This document shows, piece after piece, positions 60,601 through 64,000 of a stretch of 64,000 nucleotides of DNA (the first letter of the stretch is position 1; each line of letters starts with the position of its first letter). The DNA lies in the NCBI RefSeq assembly GCF_003369915.1, contig NC_046676.1, positions 6,572,001-6,636,000 on the forward strand, in the 5' to 3' direction. This DNA is from Drosophila miranda. Taxonomy: Eukaryota > Arthropoda > Insecta > Diptera > Drosophilidae. A model generated the notes under the pieces. The model did not search any database and was not told where the DNA came from. It was given only the letters and a program-made list of their open reading frames with translations. The translations under genes were made by a program, and so were the position numbers.

Positions 60601-61761
60601 ATGCTAACGAAATTCGCTGGAAACCTGTCGCGTCCGCTGGAGTTTGGGCATGTGCTGGAGATCGTCGCCAAGACCATCGATGGAGCCGCCAGGTGAGCAC
60701 CGCTCCGAATCAGCATAGGTTGACGGGAATACGCATATCTCAGTACATGACTAATAGAGTGTAGAGCCATTTTTCTTATCGTTAGCTGCTGATATGACTA
60801 ATGCTCCTATTATAATGGTTCCCAGGTTCCACATAGACCTCTCCACAGCCAAGAGCACCGTGGATCCGGATGCTGACATCGGTCTGCACTTCTCCTGCTA
60901 CTTCCGCAATGATACGATCGTGCGCAATGCCCGCGTGAACGGCGTCTGGGGCGAGGAGGAGTCGGCGGTAATGGACACCGTAACGCTTCCGAATCCCATT
61001 GTGAGCGGCGAGTTCTTCATGGTCTACATCTTGGCCTGCGAGGATAGCTTTCACATTTCCATCAACAGTCGGGATTTCTGTACGTTCCGCTATCGCATGC
61101 CGCTGAGTGCCATTCGGGCTCTGGAGATACGCGACCAAATACAAGTGATCAGGCAGGTGGATCATCGCACCGTCTTCCCCAATCCGTGGCCAGCCATACA
61201 CGCCTCGGACAACTTAAAGGCCTTCAGCAACGATCAACCCATACTGTTCAGTCCCGGCCATGTGATTGTGCTAACGGCTCGCTGTTCCGCCAACAAGCAG
61301 GGCCAGTTCGTCATCCATTTCATGGATTCGGACACCAAGCGCGACGACCTGCACTTTAGCATACGCTTTAACGATCAGGTGGTGGTGCGAAACTCCATGG
61401 GCAAGAACTTCAAGTAAGTCTGCGCAGTAGTCGCCTGTTTTGGCATTTTTCTAACAGCTCCAACAACCATTCCAGATTTGGAGCCGAAGAGCGTCATGGA
61501 GGCTTTCCGTTCAAGTTCAATGAGCAGTTCAAGCTGGCACTGGCCTTTACGGAACGCGAAGTGCTCACGGCTGTGGATGGATTCAACTTCTTCAGCTATG
61601 CCTGGCGCACTCCCAACGCCATGTTGAACTTAGTGGGCTTTAAAGTGACCTGCTTATATGGCCTGGTGTTGCAGATAACAGGCGTGGATCATCTGCAGAC
61701 GGGCGACCCCACGTGCACCGCCTTCGAGAAGTACTCGCGCCACGACTACGAGTGTGTCTAA
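60601..61761 (+). CDS. Two-domain galectin, intact copy (unit 4), 321 aa
   Basis: Exons 60601-60692, 60826-61413 and 61476-61761, the same structure and length as the unit 3 copy. Protein differences from unit 3 that I can see are Arg for His at residue 11 (NLSRPLEF), Leu for Met in QPILFSPG, and Lys for Glu at residue 227 (the GKNF-K-FGAEER junction, spanning intron 2). The latter sits beside the sugar-contact motif of the second lectin domain. Donor, acceptor and stop are intact. With unit 3 it is one of two apparently functional galectins in the window. Confidence 0.92.
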
Positions 61762-61835
61762 AGTGGAGTCCATCGATTGTACCAGTGAACGAAGTCTGAA
61801 AATAAATGTGTTAAACGTCAACAAAGTTCACTTAC

Positions 61836-63294
61836 ATTGCCGGGCGCCGTGACATCGTTGCAAAAGTAGCATCCCAGTTGATTGCCATTGATGCACTTTA
61901 GTCCCACGATTTCCCTCCCACTGTCGCCGGCCACATCGCGGCTGCTGCCATGCCGCATCACCAAATAGCTGTCGAAGCCCAGCGCCGCATTGATGACAAT
62001 CTGGAAAGGGTCAGAATGTTACGCTTTTACTCTACGTGGGCGAAGTACTCTCGTTTGCACCTTCTCATGCGCCGCTCCAAGCAGTGTAGGTAGCCAGCGG
62101 CTCTCGCGCGAGTCAGTGAGCAGAAAGATGACGTCATGCGCCTGCACTTGCTGCTCAATCAGCAGCAAGTTCTGCTCGATGGTGTGGCCCGGCATGGGTA
62201 TCTCCAGCACATGCCCTACGGTCTCGTAGTCACGTAGTCTTAAGGCGGCTGTTGTGGCCTTCATCCGATTGCCTGCCACGGCGTCTGCGTGCGTATAGAG
62301 GTTCTGGTGGACTGGATTGGAAAATCCCACCTTTCCGTTATCCAGCAAAGTTATGTGTTTGAAGCCCCAAGACTACAATTAATCAATAATGGTAAATGGC
62401 ACGGTAATAATACGGTCGATGAGTAGATACCAAAAGATTGCGAGCTACTGCACAGCCCAAGGTACCAGCGCCAAACAGAAGGCATTTGGTTTGTGAGATG
62501 ATCTCAAGATTTAGATCTGGCACCAGGCGCCACTTCATCAACTTCAAGTTGAGGTTTACAGAGTTCTCGGCCAGTCTGTAATTGAAAGTATAAATGTGTA
62601 AAAAAGTAAAGCCTACAATTGACAGCTTACTTGGCTGGATCCATACTATCCCTCATGCAAACCATTCGCGGACCCATTTTCCCGTTTTTGTTCAATTCCC
62701 AGCCAACAAATTTCACATCTTCGGTTTGGTATAAGTCGCAGGCCTCGGTTTGAACTACATTCCATATCAGACTGTCGTCCATCTGCATTTGTTGTTTGTA
62801 ACGTAGGCCCAGAAACCTGAGTGATTTCCCAATAAAACTGGGACTACGAATTTGAGTATGAAATTATATTAATTTCAGAATTAGCAATTAAGGGACTACA
62901 CTACTCACTATCGTTGCAGCAGAAAGGCGGCATAGTTCCGCATCAACCAAGCAGGATGCTCGTACTCGCTGGGATCGGCAAAACCAAAGTAATAGTGTTC
63001 CACCTCCTTCTCATCCAGAGAACTCAAGTTTCGAGCCTCGACGACATCCTCTTGTTCGTTGGCATACAGGATGAAGAAGTTCTGCGCGTCGGGTGGAAGC
63101 GTCTGCAGGGCTTCTACATATTTGCTGCTATTCGACAGATCTTTAAGTCTCGTACCGGCTCCCTGTAGCTTAAGTGTGGGCGTCAAGGGACACGGAAAGG
63201 CGAACCAGTAGTAATAGCTGTGGCACTTGAGGTCCGCAAAGGATAGAACAAAGAAGCGAGTCAACAGACTGGGATCACTCGCCACCCGGTCGCT
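61836..63294 (-). pseudogene. Atg7: Atg7 central fragment (unit 4)
   Basis: Exons 63294-62909, 62837-62631, 62575-62431, 62372-62061 and 62000-61836. Frames are open and splice sites intact; start, N-terminal and C-terminal exons are absent. It carries Glu for Asp in LYANEQED compared with units 1-3. It directly abuts unit 5, whose own Atg7 would be read from beyond the right edge. Confidence 0.88.
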
Positions 63295-64000
63295 GCATTT
63301 CACTCGCTCAGCTATTGATTATGTTGTTGTCTCTCTTCTTTTCGTGGTTTTGTTATTTTCGATGAGCGAGAGAGAGAGCCTTTGGCTGCCACTTGAGCGG
63401 CATGGCATTCTCGGGTTGGGTTAGGGTTTCATCAGTCAAAGCCGGGCCTGGGGTCAAATAATGAGTTTGGAAATGTTTACGGCCTCGGACTGGGTGGTAA
63501 GCTGACTATGTTTGTTTTCTTTAGCTCGACACATTTGGCCTGGCTCTATTTAAAGCAATGAGTGACATGATTAATTCGAGTAAATACAAGTAACTCCATC
63601 TGAATATCATTAGCATCTTTGAGGCTCAAACGCAACGATTGTACTCAAAAATGTATCCCATCGAAAGTCTGATTAGCATAGACCATCGGGCTCGTGGCTT
63701 TCTATCTTACCGTTCTCTAGTTTATTGACCTATGAACTATTATTCTTTTGCGCATCTGTAAGTCATTAGCATACTACTAGGCAGATTTGATTCGCAAAAG
63801 AATCTTCTTTGGATGTTTTTTGCGTCGAATGATGCATCTAATAATGATTCCATTGACCACACTCATCATTATCGGAGAATGTGCACAATATGTTGTTATT
63901 TGTGAACCGTAAATTGGGGATTTTTCTTCTCTCCGGCCTTTCCACAGATCAGAACCATATCTGCGCATTGGAAACGATTGCTTCTTATCAGCAGAAAAAC
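63295..64000. repeat. Array unit 5 (first 706 bp; cut by the window end), full-length type
   Basis: Begins with the same GCATTTCACTCGC. At 63688 it continues ACCATCGGGCTCG like unit 1, so it retains the sequence deleted in units 2-4. It corresponds to unit 1 positions 49316-50025 and ends about 220 bp before the Atg7 stop codon would appear. It is the likely start of the intact ancestral galectin/Atg7 locus. No gene is complete in the visible part. Confidence 0.9.

Larger units (their letters stand above)
60024..63294. repeat. Array unit 4 (3271 bp), truncated form
   Basis: Same length and deletions as unit 3, with a few base differences. At intron 2 of galectin and at one site in the adjacent Atg7 exon it carries the unit-1 bases and not those of units 2 and 3, suggesting gene conversion or unequal exchange. 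The 60024-60600 spacer has no gene. Confidence 0.95.

Noticed and set aside
1..64000. CRISPR arrays, bacterial operons, tRNA or rRNA genes
   Set aside because: The sequence is a eukaryotic nuclear one. The short tandem runs are microsatellites without spacer structure, and no cloverleaf or rRNA sequence was recognised by eye.

Overview
Eukaryotic, insect and almost certainly Drosophila. The evidence is short (about 55-75 nt) introns with GTRAGT donors, DRE (TATCGATA) promoter motifs, abundant simple repeats, and a run of genes recognised by protein family: a DH-PH RhoGEF, ADAT3, mRpS28, two FAM136A paralogs, cysteine dioxygenase, Atg7 and a two-CRD galectin. As I recall, this cluster lies on Muller element C (2R) of D. 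melanogaster. The repeat style suggests the obscura group, where Muller C is chromosome 3 (in D. miranda a neo-sex chromosome). The species is inference.

Layout. (1) 1-5645, minus strand: the 3' body of a PLEKHG/puratrophin-type RhoGEF, probably GEFmeso, running off the left edge. Two phase-compatible upstream coding exons are proposed at 11456-11477 and 38565-38616. With the second, the gene has a roughly 33-kb intron that holds a textbook recursive splice site at 29119/29120. (2) 5646-38564: intronic and intergenic DNA with microsatellites and two or more short inverted-repeat elements; no convincing genes. (3) 40.5-49.3 kb, gene-dense: a four-helix membrane protein (-), a decayed LINE RNase H scrap, a candidate 62-aa gene (+), ADAT3 (+), mRpS28 (-), two FAM136A genes (+,+) and cysteine dioxygenase (-). 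(4) 49316 to the end: a tandem array of five units (4173, 3264, 3271, 3271 and at least 706 bp).

The array is the notable part. Each complete unit holds a plus-strand galectin gene nested antisense inside a 5'-truncated minus-strand copy of Atg7. The unit junction cuts through an Atg7 coding exon, so none of the four complete units can encode a whole Atg7. Units 3 and 4 keep intact 321-codon galectin genes. Units 1 and 2 carry different frameshifts a few tens of bases apart, between the two lectin domains. Units 2-4 share a 1403-bp and a 31-bp deletion that remove the Atg7 C-terminal exons; units 1 and 5 retain the ancestral sequence at the visible breakpoint. The functional Atg7 therefore probably begins in unit 5 and continues to the right of the window. 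The unit lengths are fully accounted for by the indels described: 3264+1403+31-76-453+4=4173.

Cellular roles: Rho-family GTPase activation (GEF), tRNA wobble A-to-I editing (ADAT3), mitochondrial translation and intermembrane-space function (mRpS28, FAM136A), cysteine catabolism (CDO) and autophagy conjugation (Atg7). There is no operon logic. Linkage takes the form of shared promoters (mRpS28/FAM136A), converging 3' ends (ADAT3/mRpS28, FAM136A-2/CDO) and nesting (galectin in Atg7).
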